A stretch of DNA of 64,000 nt, from contig JBFMCL010000014.1 of assembly GCA_040754395.1 (NCBI GenBank), forward strand, positions 20,828 to 84,827. Direction: 5' to 3'. The position numbers and the translations under genes are program-made. The stretch is from Nitrospirota bacterium. Its GTDB lineage: Bacteria > Nitrospirota > Thermodesulfovibrionia > Thermodesulfovibrionales > SM23-35. A model generated the notes under the pieces. It was not told the origin of the DNA and ran no database searches. It worked only from the letters and a program-made list of their open reading frames with translations. Shown here piece after piece: positions 17,605 to 26,396 of the stretch (position 1 is its first letter; the number at the start of each line of letters is the position of its first letter).

Positions 17605-18579
17605 CTACTTTCTCACTCGTACTCTCGGATCAACCATTGCGTATGATATATCTGCAATCAAGTTTCCGAACAGGGTCAGTATTGCTCCTATTACCAGAAT
17701 TCCCATGATTGTGGGATAATCCCTTGCCATCGTTGAGGAATAAAACAGCTGCCCCATGCCGGGGATTGCAAAGATTGTCTCAAATATGACCCCGCCGCCG
17801 ATAAGGCCGGGAACCGAGAGGCCGAGAATCGTTACGATCGGCATGAGGGCATTCCTGAATGCATGTTTTATCACTACCTGCGTTTCGGCCAGACCTTTTG
17901 CTCGTGCTGTCCTGATATAATCCTGCCTGATAACCTCGAGCATGCTCGAACGGCTGTAACGGCTCAGCCCGGCAATCCCGCCAAACGCTGAGATCCCGAC
18001 AGGAAGAATAAGGTGTTTAATCCAGTCTATCAGCCGTGCAAAAGGCCCCATCTCGGATACATCAATGCTTTGAATGCCTGATATGGGGAGAACACCCATG
18101 TTGACCCCAAAGAGTATCATAAGCAGGAGCGCGAGCCAGAAGGTGGGCGTCGAAAATCCGATGAACACAAAAATTGTAGAGAGTTTGTCAAACAGCGAAT
18201 ATTGCTTTGTGGCAGACAGGACCCCGATGGGGACTGCAACAAAGAAAATCAGTATCAGTGAGAGAATGTTGATGGTCAGGGTTATGGGAATTCTTTCGAT
18301 TATCTTGTCAGCGACCTTTCTGCCGTCAACGAATGATTTGCCGAAATCGAGGTGCAGAAATCTTTTCAACCAATCGATGTATTGCATGTGGAGCGGTTTA
18401 TCGAGACCATACAGCTTTTTCAGGTTCTCTTTTGCCTGGGCGGTCACCTTCAGTGACATTTCAGTCTGCACTTCCACCGGATTGCCGGGAGCAAGATGGA
18501 TGACGGTAAACGTTACTAAGGTGATCCCGAATATGAGAGGTATCATGAGGAGGATGCGCTTTGCGAGATAGGAGAACAT
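17605..18579 (-). CDS. oppB: peptide/nickel ABC transporter permease (OppB/DppB)
   Basis: The 324-residue protein begins [20 protein letters not shown] and has about six membrane helices, the [15 protein letters not shown] segment and the EAA loop [20 protein letters not shown]. These are diagnostic of the OppB/DppB permeases. No Shine-Dalgarno precedes the ATG. Instead a TATAAT lies seven bases upstream (see the promoter entry). OppC follows. Confidence 0.92.
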   Translation of the reverse strand: MFSYLAKRILLMIPLIFGITLVTFTVIHLAPGNPVEVQTEMSLKVTAQAKENLKKLYGLDKPLHMQYIDWLKRFLHLDFGKSFVDGRKVADKIIERIPITLTINILSLILIFFVAVPIGVLSATKQYSLFDKLSTIFVFIGFSTPTFWLALLLMILFGVNMGVLPISGIQSIDVSEMGPFARLIDWIKHLILPVGISAFGGIAGLSRYSRSSMLEVIRQDYIRTARAKGLAETQVVIKHAFRNALMPIVTILGLSVPGLIGGGVIFETIFAIPGMGQLFYSSTMARDYPTIMGILVIGAILTLFGNLIADISYAMVDPRVRVRK

Positions 18580-18586
18580 GTCTTTA

Positions 18587-18615
18587 ATTATAGTGCAAAC
18601 TGCTTACACTGTGCA
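18587..18615 (-). promoter_or_regulatory. oppB promoter adjoining the start codon
   Basis: TATAAT occupies 18592-18587 on the minus strand, seven bases before the oppB ATG at 18579. A weak -35 (TGCACA, 18615-18610) lies 17 bases upstream. Transcription would start at or one base before the ATG, implying a leaderless mRNA. Confidence 0.55.
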
Positions 18616-18714
18616 GCATGGTTTTAACTGTTCTCTCACAGGATAGTGCAAATATACCGCGCTCCTCAAACACTTTTTCCCTGTGAAGAGAGATTTGAAA
18701 GGGTTGTTTTCAGG

Positions 18715-21504
18715 TTATTTTTTGGCGATTGAGGTATTCTTCAGATATTTTCCTGTAGAGGACTCTTTTACATTGCTTAACGCTTCAGGCCTGCCTGCAA
18801 AGATAATCCTGCCACCTTTATCCCCGCCTTCAGGTCCCAGTTCTATAATCCAGTCAGATGCCCGGAGAATATCGAGGTTGTGCTCTATTACCAGCACGGT
18901 ATTTCCTATTTCCACCAATCTTTGAAGAACGTCAAGCAGAGCCTGAACATCCCTGAAGTGAAGACCGATAGTCGGTTCATCAAGTATATATAGATAGCCC
19001 TTCCGGGTTCTCTGCCCGGTTTTTTGATGAGAGGAAGGCGCGAAGGTGTGGTTGGCCATCTCGGAACAGATTTTCAGCCTCTGTGCTTCACCCCCGGAGA
19101 GTGTCGTTGCAGGTTGACCGATCCGGAGGTACCCGAGCCCGATATCCTGAAGAAGGGACAATTTTTCCCTGATGCGAGGCGTATCCTGAAACATTTCAGC
19201 GGCTTCGTCAACGGTAATAGCCAGGACCTCATCGATATTTTTGTCACGGTATATTACCCGGAGTGCCTCAGGCTTATACCTTTTTCCATTGCACTCTTCG
19301 CACTTCACATAAAGGTCTTCGAAAAAGTACATCTCCATTTTCTGATATCCTGCACCCTTGCAGGTTTCGCACCTTCCGCCGGGCACGTTGAAGGAGAAAA
19401 ATCCCGGACCATATCCGCGGGCTCTGGATTCTGCCTGCTCGGAGAAGAGTTTTCGTATCAAATCAAAGATTTTTAAATAGGTTGCAGGATTTGACCGGGG
19501 ACTCCGCCCTATCGGGTCCTGGGAAATAAGCTTCACCCCCTGAAGATGACGGGAGCCCTCCATTGACCGGTATGGCAAGGGAAAATCATGTTCTGTCCTG
19601 AACGCTCGTGCCAGTGCCCGGTAGAGCGTTTGCACGATAAGGCTGCTTTTGCCAGAACCGGAGACTCCTGCCACAGTTGTCAGTGTCTGCAGGGGAATCT
19701 CCAGATCAACCGTTTTCAGATTATTTCCGGAGGCACCGGAAAGAACAAGCGTTTCCCCGGTGCCGCTTCTTCTCTTAAAAGGGGTGGAGATGTTATCGAT
19801 TCCCCTTACGTACCGGGATGTATTAGTTTCAGTCTTCAGAAAATCGGTTTTCGTTCCTGAAAATATAATCTGCCCCCCCTTCTGGCCGCCTCCCGGCCCC
19901 AGTTCAACCACCCAATCAGCAGATCCGATGATTCCTTTATCATGTTCCACGACAAGAATAGTATTGCCGAGCTGTGATAACTCTGACATGATATCCGAGA
20001 TGATCTCTGTGTCCCGCGCATGAAGTCCGACAGTTGGTTCGTCGAGCACATACAGGGTTCTGGTGAGGAACGAGGCTATCTGGTTTGATAAGTTCACCCT
20101 CTGGTATTCACCCCCCGAAAGAGTCCTTCCGTCCCTGCTGAGGCTGAGGTAATCAAGGCCAACCCTCTTCAGGAAGCCGAGTTTGAGATGCACCTGTCTC
20201 AGTATCTCTTTGGCCATATCCCTTTGAAAAGGAGAAATATCGATATTGGCAAAAAACCTGACTGCTTCCGATATCGGCATCCTGCAGAGTTCGGCGATAT
20301 CAAGACCCGAAAGCCTGTAAGCAAGGGATTCCCCTCTCAGTCTTTTGCCCTCGCATTGCGGACACACCACCGGCCGCCGGTATCTGCTCAGGAAGACTCG
20401 CACATGAAGCTTGTATCTCCTGTTTTCCATATCTTCAAAAAAATCGTCGATTCCGTAGAAATTTGGGCATCCCCTGAAAAGCAGAGATTTCTCAGTGTCT
20501 GCAAGTTCAGAATAAGGTTTGGTGATATCGATGCCCTCTTTTCCGGCTCCCTTTATAAACTGTTGTTTCCACCACCGGTATGCCGGCTTGTTCCAGGGAT
20601 CGACCGCGCCTTTTGACAACGACAGGCTTTTATCGGGGACGATCAAATCCTCATCGTACCTCAGAATGTTGCCGAATCCTTTACAGTGAGGGCATGCACC
20701 GACAGGATGATTAAAGGAGAAGAGGAGAGGATAGGGTCTTGGCAGTTCGATACTGCATTCTTCGCAAGCGTTTTCGGAAGAGTACGCACGCATTAAAAAA
20801 TCTTTGTCACGCACAAGAAGTATCTTTATTTTTCCATTGCCTTCTTTCCATGCCATCTCAATTGAATCGGATAACCTCGGCTCATTTCGTATGACGAGCC
20901 TGTCGAGAACGATATCAAGAGCCGCGGGCTGAGAGCCGGGCGCCGTGAATCTGTCCGGAGAAGCAACATCGACGACTTCATTGCTGATCCATGCACGGTA
21001 AAAGCCTCGCTGGGCTAATTCATCAACACTGCCGGCTGTTTCAAAGAGAATCATCGCCTTTTCCCCATAGTGGTGTTCAATAAGATCCGATGCTACCTGC
21101 GAAGGGTCCCAGGTTCTGATCTCCTTGCCGCATTTGAGACAGAAGGGCGCGGCAATTTTTGAATACAAAAGCCTGAACAGATCATAGAGTTCGGTTAATG
21201 TGCCTACAGTAGAACGGGAACCGCGTACCGGATTTTTCTGTTCGAGTGCGATGGCTGGCCGTATGTTATGAATTGCATCGACATCAGGCCTGTCGAGTTT
21301 TTCAAGAAAAAGCCTCGCGTATGTTGAAAGCGACTCTATGAACCGCCACTGGCCCTCTGCATAAATGGTGTCAAAGGCCAGAGAGGATTTGCCTGAGCCT
21401 GATACTCCAGTAACCGCAATGACTGTATTATGGGGCAGGCTGAGGCAAATATTTTTCAGATTATTCTGCTTAGCGCCTTCAATTATCAGATTTTTTTCGG
21501 GCAT
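18715..21504 (-). CDS. uvrA: excinuclease ABC subunit A
   Basis: The 929-residue protein has two ABC modules: Walker A GVSGSGKSSLAFDTI near residue 33 and GVSGSGKSSLIVQTL in the second half, signatures LSGGEYQRV and LSGGEAQRL, and Walker B VLDEPTVGLH and ILDEPTIGLH. Zinc-finger cysteines are present at CLKCGK, CEEC/CPHCKG and CETCKG/CEECNG. It is full length for UvrA and should recognise DNA damage with UvrB in nucleotide excision repair. The segment before the last Walker B (HTFAPSSHQKTGQRTRKG) differs from the usual LSKRSTGKTLY but keeps the motif. It diverges from the pyr operon. Confidence 0.95.
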   Translation of the reverse strand: MPEKNLIIEGAKQNNLKNICLSLPHNTVIAVTGVSGSGKSSLAFDTIYAEGQWRFIESLSTYARLFLEKLDRPDVDAIHNIRPAIALEQKNPVRGSRSTVGTLTELYDLFRLLYSKIAAPFCLKCGKEIRTWDPSQVASDLIEHHYGEKAMILFETAGSVDELAQRGFYRAWISNEVVDVASPDRFTAPGSQPAALDIVLDRLVIRNEPRLSDSIEMAWKEGNGKIKILLVRDKDFLMRAYSSENACEECSIELPRPYPLLFSFNHPVGACPHCKGFGNILRYDEDLIVPDKSLSLSKGAVDPWNKPAYRWWKQQFIKGAGKEGIDITKPYSELADTEKSLLFRGCPNFYGIDDFFEDMENRRYKLHVRVFLSRYRRPVVCPQCEGKRLRGESLAYRLSGLDIAELCRMPISEAVRFFANIDISPFQRDMAKEILRQVHLKLGFLKRVGLDYLSLSRDGRTLSGGEYQRVNLSNQIASFLTRTLYVLDEPTVGLHARDTEIISDIMSELSQLGNTILVVEHDKGIIGSADWVVELGPGGGQKGGQIIFSGTKTDFLKTETNTSRYVRGIDNISTPFKRRSGTGETLVLSGASGNNLKTVDLEIPLQTLTTVAGVSGSGKSSLIVQTLYRALARAFRTEHDFPLPYRSMEGSRHLQGVKLISQDPIGRSPRSNPATYLKIFDLIRKLFSEQAESRARGYGPGFFSFNVPGGRCETCKGAGYQKMEMYFFEDLYVKCEECNGKRYKPEALRVIYRDKNIDEVLAITVDEAAEMFQDTPRIREKLSLLQDIGLGYLRIGQPATTLSGGEAQRLKICSEMANHTFAPSSHQKTGQRTRKGYLYILDEPTIGLHFRDVQALLDVLQRLVEIGNTVLVIEHNLDILRASDWIIELGPEGGDKGGRIIFAGRPEALSNVKESSTGKYLKNTSIAKK

Positions 21505-21510
21505 CTCAAT

Positions 21511-21519
21511 ATTTTAACA
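21511..21519 (-). promoter_or_regulatory. extended -10 promoter of uvrA
   Basis: On the minus strand TG-T-TAAAAT (21519-21511) forms an extended -10 element six bases before the uvrA ATG. No convincing -35 or Shine-Dalgarno is seen. Transcription would begin at the ATG itself. Confidence 0.45.
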
Positions 21520-21550
21520 CTATTTGCATGGCAACTTTATTCCGAATCCG

Positions 21551-21580
21551 TTGACAGCTTTTTTACCTTTATGGTTTAAT
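21551..21580 (+). promoter_or_regulatory. pyr operon promoter
   Basis: TTGACA (21551-21556) and TTTAAT (21575-21580) are separated by 18 bases. The predicted start at about 21587 coincides with the 5' side of the PyrR-binding stem, as expected for a promoter driving an attenuated leader. Confidence 0.75.
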
Positions 21581-21586
21581 AAAATA

Positions 21587-21618
21587 CCTTTAAGGATGGC
21601 CCAGTGAGGCCGGAAAGG
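21587..21618 (+). promoter_or_regulatory. PyrR-binding loop (anti-antiterminator) in the pyr leader
   Basis: The RNA would pair CCTTT (21587-21591) with AAAGG (21614-21618) and GGCC (21598-21601) with GGCC (21608-21611), leaving the hexaloop CAGTGA and a purine-rich internal bulge. This matches the PyrR recognition element of Bacillus-type pyr leaders (loop CAGAGA-like, flanked by GGCC-type pairs). PyrR bound to UMP should stabilise it and favour termination at 21662-21694. A second small hairpin, GCAGC/GCTGC (21627-21640), follows. Confidence 0.8.
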
Positions 21619-21661
21619 TGAAGGAGGCAGCATGCGCTGCGAACAACATCCATCTTCAATG

Positions 21662-21694
21662 AACCTTCCACTCGGGTGAGAGGAAGGTTTTTTT
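21662..21694 (+). terminator. attenuator terminator of the pyr operon
   Basis: AACCTTCC (21662-21669) pairs with GGAAGGTT (21682-21689), with an inner CTC/GAG pair around GGGT and a run of seven T. It is a strong intrinsic terminator located before pyrR. An alternative pairing of the upstream AGGTGAAGG with CCTTCCAC would act as antiterminator. The element thus couples pyrimidine supply to transcription of pyrR-pyrB-pyrC-carA. Confidence 0.85.
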
Positions 21695-21827
21695 ATGTCA
21701 GTTTTCATCTGCCGGGCCTGCTACAGAGTGAATATGCAGAGGGTTATCCAGCAACGGCAATGTGCCGAATACGCAATTATTTTTTTCTGCTGCGGGAGAA
21801 TGCAAAAAACTTTTGGGGGTTGCTGAA

Positions 21828-22370
21828 ATGTCTAAAGAATTAATGAACAGGCAGGATATCGACAGGACCCTTACGCGAATGGCGCATGAGATAATAGAAA
21901 AGAACAAGGGTGTTGGGAATCTCTGTCTTGTGGGAATACAGAGAGGCGGCGCGTATCTTGCGAAACGGCTCTCTGCGAAGATAAAAAAGATAGAAAACAA
22001 GGAAGTCCCTGTCGGATCCCTTGATATCGCGTTTTACCGGGATGATCTCAATATAAGAAAAGATCAGCCTGTTGTCCGGAGAACCGAGGTTCCCTTTGAA
22101 GTTGCCAATATGAAGATAGTCCTTGTTGATGATGTGCTTTTCACAGGAAGGTCGATCAGGGCTGCCATGGATGCCCTCATGGACCTCGGAAGACCTGCGG
22201 CGATTCAGCTTTCAGTGCTGATAGACAGAGGGCACAGGGAACTCCCGATAAAAGCAGATTATGTCGGAAAAAACATCCCGACTGCACTGAGCGAGACTGT
22301 TGAAGTCCAGCTCGAAGAGCAGGGCTTCGAAGACAGGATACTCCTCGAAAGACTTGAACAGGAAAAATGA
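21828..22370 (+). CDS. pyrR: bifunctional pyr operon attenuation regulator / uracil phosphoribosyltransferase PyrR
   Basis: The 180-residue protein has the PRPP motif [19 protein letters not shown] at about residues 100-118 and the PyrR blocks [13 protein letters not shown] and [15 protein letters not shown]. It binds the leader element upstream when UMP is high and terminates transcription. Some PyrR proteins also have uracil phosphoribosyltransferase activity. I start it at ATG 21828 ([13 protein letters not shown]), preceded by GGGGGT. A longer frame from 21762 begins only 67 bases after the attenuator and lacks conservation. The stop overlaps pyrB (ATGA). Confidence 0.93.
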   Translation: MSKELMNRQDIDRTLTRMAHEIIEKNKGVGNLCLVGIQRGGAYLAKRLSAKIKKIENKEVPVGSLDIAFYRDDLNIRKDQPVVRRTEVPFEVANMKIVLVDDVLFTGRSIRAAMDALMDLGRPAAIQLSVLIDRGHRELPIKADYVGKNIPTALSETVEVQLEEQGFEDRILLERLEQEK

Positions 22371-23284
22371 ACAGCAAAGACCTTCTGGGCATCAAAGAAC
22401 TCTCTCCTGAAGAGATAATCCTCATCCTCGACACGGCAGCAGGGTTCAGGGATGTGATAGGAAGGGACATAAAAAAGGTGCCTGCATTAAGGGGGAAGAC
22501 TACCGTCAACCTCTTTTTCGAGCCGTCAACGAGGACACGGACATCATTCGAGCTGGCTGCAAAACGGCTCAGTACAGATGTCATCAACTTCTCTGTTCCT
22601 ACGAGCAGTGTGGTCAAAGGCGAGAGCCTTATCGATACCGCACTTACAGTCCAGGCACTTGGAGCTGATTTTATCATCATACGGCACTTTTCATCGGGTG
22701 TGCCTCATCTCCTCGCAAAAAACCTCAGAGCCTCTGTTATCAATGCAGGTGACGGAACCAATGAGCACCCCACCCAGGCACTCCTCGATGCATTTACGAT
22801 AAGAGAAAAGAAGGGAAATATTGCCGGGCTCGATATCGCAATAGTCGGGGATATCGCGCACAGCAGGGTTGCCAAGTCGAATATTTACAGCCTGCTCAAG
22901 CTTGGTGCAAATGTCAGGCTGATCGGACCACCCACATTGATCCCCCGGGAGATACATGAACTGCATGTGAGGGTTTTCCATAATATGGAGGACGGGCTCA
23001 AAGACGTGGATGTCCTGATTATGCTCAGGATACAGACCGAGAGGCAGGGAAAAGGATTCTTCCCATCCACTGATGAATATTCGAAAACCTGGGGACTGAC
23101 AAAAGAACGGCTTTCGCTTGCAAAAGATGATGTTATCGTAATGCACCCGGGTCCAATGAACCGGGGCATTGAAATCGATTCCGAGATTGCGGATGGCCCC
23201 AGATCAGTTATTCTCGAACAGGTTACCAACGGAATTGCGGTCAGAATGGCAGTAATGTATCTGCTTGCAGGGGTGAACAAATGA
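22367..23284 (+). CDS. pyrB: aspartate carbamoyltransferase catalytic subunit
   Basis: The 305-residue enzyme has the carbamoyl-phosphate motif [17 protein letters not shown] near residue 50, [12 protein letters not shown] and [12 protein letters not shown] near the C-terminus. It makes carbamoyl aspartate. No pyrI regulatory-subunit gene is adjacent, so feedback control may rest on transcriptional attenuation, or on a complex with PyrC as in some thermophiles. Both ends overlap neighbours by ATGA. Confidence 0.94.
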   Translation: MNSKDLLGIKELSPEEIILILDTAAGFRDVIGRDIKKVPALRGKTTVNLFFEPSTRTRTSFELAAKRLSTDVINFSVPTSSVVKGESLIDTALTVQALGADFIIIRHFSSGVPHLLAKNLRASVINAGDGTNEHPTQALLDAFTIREKKGNIAGLDIAIVGDIAHSRVAKSNIYSLLKLGANVRLIGPPTLIPREIHELHVRVFHNMEDGLKDVDVLIMLRIQTERQGKGFFPSTDEYSKTWGLTKERLSLAKDDVIVMHPGPMNRGIEIDSEIADGPRSVILEQVTNGIAVRMAVMYLLAGVNK

Positions 23285-24573
23285 GGGTCTTTATACAAAA
23301 CGGACATATTATTGACCCCTCCCAGGGCATTGACGGTGCAGGGGACATTTTCATAGAGCATGGAAAAATAAAGGAAATAACACTCAGAAACAGGGAGCAG
23401 AAAGCAAAAGGCAGGGAAGGACGTCAGATTGAAAGGCATATTGATGCCGGCGGGCTGACAGTGTTTCCAGGGCTTATTGACATGCATGTGCATCTCCGCG
23501 AACCCGGTTTTGAGCATAAGGAGACGATCAGCACCGGCACGCTGGCAGCCATTAAGGGGGGTTTTACTACAGTATGCTGCATGCCGAATACGTTTCCTGT
23601 CAATGATAACGCAAGCGTCACAGAGTTCATTAAAAGAAAGGCGTCGCAGGAGGGGTATTGTACAGTCCTGCCAATTGGTGCAATTACCAAAGGCCAGAGG
23701 GGTGAAGAGCTTGCCGAGATTGGCACCATGAGAAAAGAGGGCTGCATCGCCTTTTCTGACGATGGCCATCCGGTGATGAGCAGTCTGATTATGAGAAGAG
23801 CGCTCGAATATTCAAGGGCTTTTGATGTGCCGGTCATCTCCCACTGTGAAGATCTGACACTCTCCGAAGAAGGGGTAATGAATGAAGGAATCATGTCGGT
23901 CACACTCGGGTTGAAAGGAATTCCTGCCGAGGCTGAGCAGATTATGATCTTCAGGGACATTTTGCTCGCCGAACTTACCGGCGGGAGACTGCATATTGCC
24001 CATGTGTCCACAGCGGGTTCTGTGCAACTGATCCGGAGTGCGAAGTCAAGAGGGATCAGCGTCACCGCGGAAACCTGTCCCCATTATTTCAGCATCACAG
24101 AGGAAGCGGTGAAGGGATATGATACGAATGCCAAGGTAAGCCCTCCGTTAAGGACATGGCATGATGTTGAAGCGATCAGGGAGGGTTTGCGAGACGGCAC
24201 GATCGATGTCATCGCGACAGACCATGCTCCCCATCACAGGGACGAAAAAATGCGGGAATTCGACATGGCTCCCTTCGGTATTTCAGGACTTGAAACAGCG
24301 GTCAGCTTGAGCCTCAATCTTGTTGAGCAGGGGATTTTAACAACGTCTCAGCTGGTGGAAAAGATGGCACTCAATCCGGCCAGGATACTGCGAATCGCAA
24401 AAGGCACGATGAAACCAGGCTCTGATGCAGATATTGTACTGATTGATTCAGGGAAGGAATTCACTGTAGAGGCAGACCGGTTTATTTCAAAAGGAAAGAA
24501 TACCCCATTTCAGGGATGGAACCTCAGGGGGAAACCTATTCTTACGATCTGCAGGGGCAAAATCCATGAGTAG
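23281..24573 (+). CDS. pyrC: dihydroorotase
   Basis: The 430-residue type I dihydroorotase has the first metal-binding motif [10 protein letters not shown] near residue 66, [15 protein letters not shown] and the catalytic-Asp block [11 protein letters not shown]. All zinc ligands and the Asp base appear intact, so this is an active enzyme and not the inactive PyrC paralogue of some bacteria. It overlaps pyrB by ATGA and carA by 8 bases. Confidence 0.94.
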   Translation: MRVFIQNGHIIDPSQGIDGAGDIFIEHGKIKEITLRNREQKAKGREGRQIERHIDAGGLTVFPGLIDMHVHLREPGFEHKETISTGTLAAIKGGFTTVCCMPNTFPVNDNASVTEFIKRKASQEGYCTVLPIGAITKGQRGEELAEIGTMRKEGCIAFSDDGHPVMSSLIMRRALEYSRAFDVPVISHCEDLTLSEEGVMNEGIMSVTLGLKGIPAEAEQIMIFRDILLAELTGGRLHIAHVSTAGSVQLIRSAKSRGISVTAETCPHYFSITEEAVKGYDTNAKVSPPLRTWHDVEAIREGLRDGTIDVIATDHAPHHRDEKMREFDMAPFGISGLETAVSLSLNLVEQGILTTSQLVEKMALNPARILRIAKGTMKPGSDADIVLIDSGKEFTVEADRFISKGKNTPFQGWNLRGKPILTICRGKIHE

Positions 24574-25696
24574 TAGAGCTTTTCTCGTCCTGGCTGATGG
24601 AACTGTGTTCGAAGGAAGGGGGTGCGGCCACGAAGGCGAATCCATTGGGGAGGTCGTCTTCAATACCTCCATGACCGGTTATCAGGAGATACTCACTGAT
24701 CCTTCGTACCGGGGACAAATCGTGACCATGACATATCCCCAGATAGGCAATTACGGCATCAATGAGGAGGATGTCGAATCCCTTCATGGTCCGAAAGTCG
24801 AGGGGTTTGTGATTAAGGAATATATTGACTTCCCGAGCAACTGGAGGTCGTCCCGGACCCTTGGCCAGTATCTTAAAGACCATAAGATAGTCTGCATGGA
24901 AGATCTGGATACAAGGGCGCTGACCCGGCATTTGAGAAATCACGGCGCCCAAATGGGCATCATCTCAACTACTGATCCTGATCCGGCAAGTCTGCTTGGA
25001 AAAGTCCGGAAACATCCCGGCATATCAGCCATTGATCTGGTGAAGGATGTGACTACAGAAACACCCTATGCCTGGAAGCACGGTGTCTGGAAATGGGAAA
25101 ACGCATCGCACCGGGCTCCGCACCCTGCGCTTTCTGTTGTTGTGTATGATTTTGGTGTGAAATTCAATATTCTGCGAAATCTTGTAGATGCAGGGTTCAG
25201 CGTCAGCGTTGTCCCTGCCAGAACCCCTGCAGATGAGGTGCTCGCAATGGACCCGGACGGCGTTGTTCTGAGCAACGGTCCGGGTGATCCTGAATCGGTC
25301 ACTTACGCGATAGCAGCCGCGAGAAAGCTGATTGGCAGGAAACCGATTTTTGGCATATGCCTTGGTCACCAGATCCTTGGTCTTGCAATGGGAGGAAGAA
25401 CCTATAAACTGAAATTCGGTCATCACGGCGGGAACCACCCTGTTAAGGATTTGTCAACAGGAAAGGTCGAGGTAACATCGCAGAATCACAACTATTGTGT
25501 CGACATTAAAAGTCTGCACGGACAGGTCAGCCTTACTCATAAAAATCTCTATGACGGAACGGAAGAAGGGATGAAACATACAGAGTATCCTGTCTTCTCA
25601 GTCCAGCACCATCCGGAGGCAGGCCCGGGACCGAATGATTCGTCCCATCTTTTTGCGAGGTTCAGAAAAATGATAGAGGGAAAGGAACAGATATGA
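24566..25696 (+). CDS. carA: carbamoyl-phosphate synthase small subunit
   Basis: The 376-residue glutaminase subunit has the N-terminal [32 protein letters not shown] region and a C-terminal class I amidotransferase domain with nucleophile Cys in [15 protein letters not shown], and HHPEAGPGP with the catalytic His and Glu. It supplies ammonia to CarB. Unusually, carB does not follow directly. A flavin reductase-like gene overlaps its stop (ATGA) and lies between the two subunits. Confidence 0.95.
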   Translation: MSSRAFLVLADGTVFEGRGCGHEGESIGEVVFNTSMTGYQEILTDPSYRGQIVTMTYPQIGNYGINEEDVESLHGPKVEGFVIKEYIDFPSNWRSSRTLGQYLKDHKIVCMEDLDTRALTRHLRNHGAQMGIISTTDPDPASLLGKVRKHPGISAIDLVKDVTTETPYAWKHGVWKWENASHRAPHPALSVVVYDFGVKFNILRNLVDAGFSVSVVPARTPADEVLAMDPDGVVLSNGPGDPESVTYAIAAARKLIGRKPIFGICLGHQILGLAMGGRTYKLKFGHHGGNHPVKDLSTGKVEVTSQNHNYCVDIKSLHGQVSLTHKNLYDGTEEGMKHTEYPVFSVQHHPEAGPGPNDSSHLFARFRKMIEGKEQI

Positions 25697-26217
25697 TAAA
25701 AGAGATCGAATCGGGAATTTATCATCTATTGCACCCAAAAATGACATTTTTTCTCACGAGCATCAGTAAAAATGCCGAACCGAATGTCATGACCTGCGCT
25801 TGGGCAACGCCTGTAAGTGAGGAACCTCCCATGGTAGTAGTCTGTGTCGCAAAGGAAAGTTATACTGCTGAGCTGATACAGCAGACAAGGGAATTTGTGA
25901 TCAATATTCCGTCAAAGTCCCTTGTCAAGGCATTATGGATATGTGGAAAACATTCGGGCAGAGATACTGATAAATTCAGAAAAGCCGGGATAAAAATATC
26001 CCCGGCAAAAAAAGTCGCCCCCCCTGTTGTCGGCGGCTGCGTAGGGCACATAGAATGCAGCGTCTGGAAGGCGGTTGGGGCAGGAGAATGCTATGCATTT
26101 TTCGGCACGGTCCTCTCAGCGTATGCTGACGCAAGATATTTCAAAAAAGATGTATGGACTGCACACGCGCACATCCCGCTTCATCTTGGCGGGAAGAAGT
26201 TGGTATATTTCAGATGA
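25693..26217 (+). CDS. flavin reductase-like FMN-binding protein
   Basis: The 174-residue protein belongs to the flavin reductase/DIM6-NTAB family, with blocks [39 protein letters not shown] and the GVSG-equivalent [14 protein letters not shown]. Such proteins bind FMN as homodimers and reduce flavin or act as electron carriers. It is translationally coupled to carA, so it may serve pyrimidine metabolism, for example by passing electrons for a dihydroorotate step. That role is speculation. The 179 bases to carB contain no recognised element. Confidence 0.82.
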   Translation: MIKEIESGIYHLLHPKMTFFLTSISKNAEPNVMTCAWATPVSEEPPMVVVCVAKESYTAELIQQTREFVINIPSKSLVKALWICGKHSGRDTDKFRKAGIKISPAKKVAPPVVGGCVGHIECSVWKAVGAGECYAFFGTVLSAYADARYFKKDVWTAHAHIPLHLGGKKLVYFR

Positions 26218-26396
26218 CAAGTAGGCATTTTGTGAGAGTACCACATTGTCCTCGATGCTCATATAATATACGAGGACATATCTTCCTGTGAAACAATAGC
26301 GGTCCGTTTCCTGCTCTCCTGAGGAGAGAATGCGCGGAGAGCGTGGGAGGGAAAGCAAAAAAATCATAAATCAGAGGTATCGTTACAGAGAGCACT

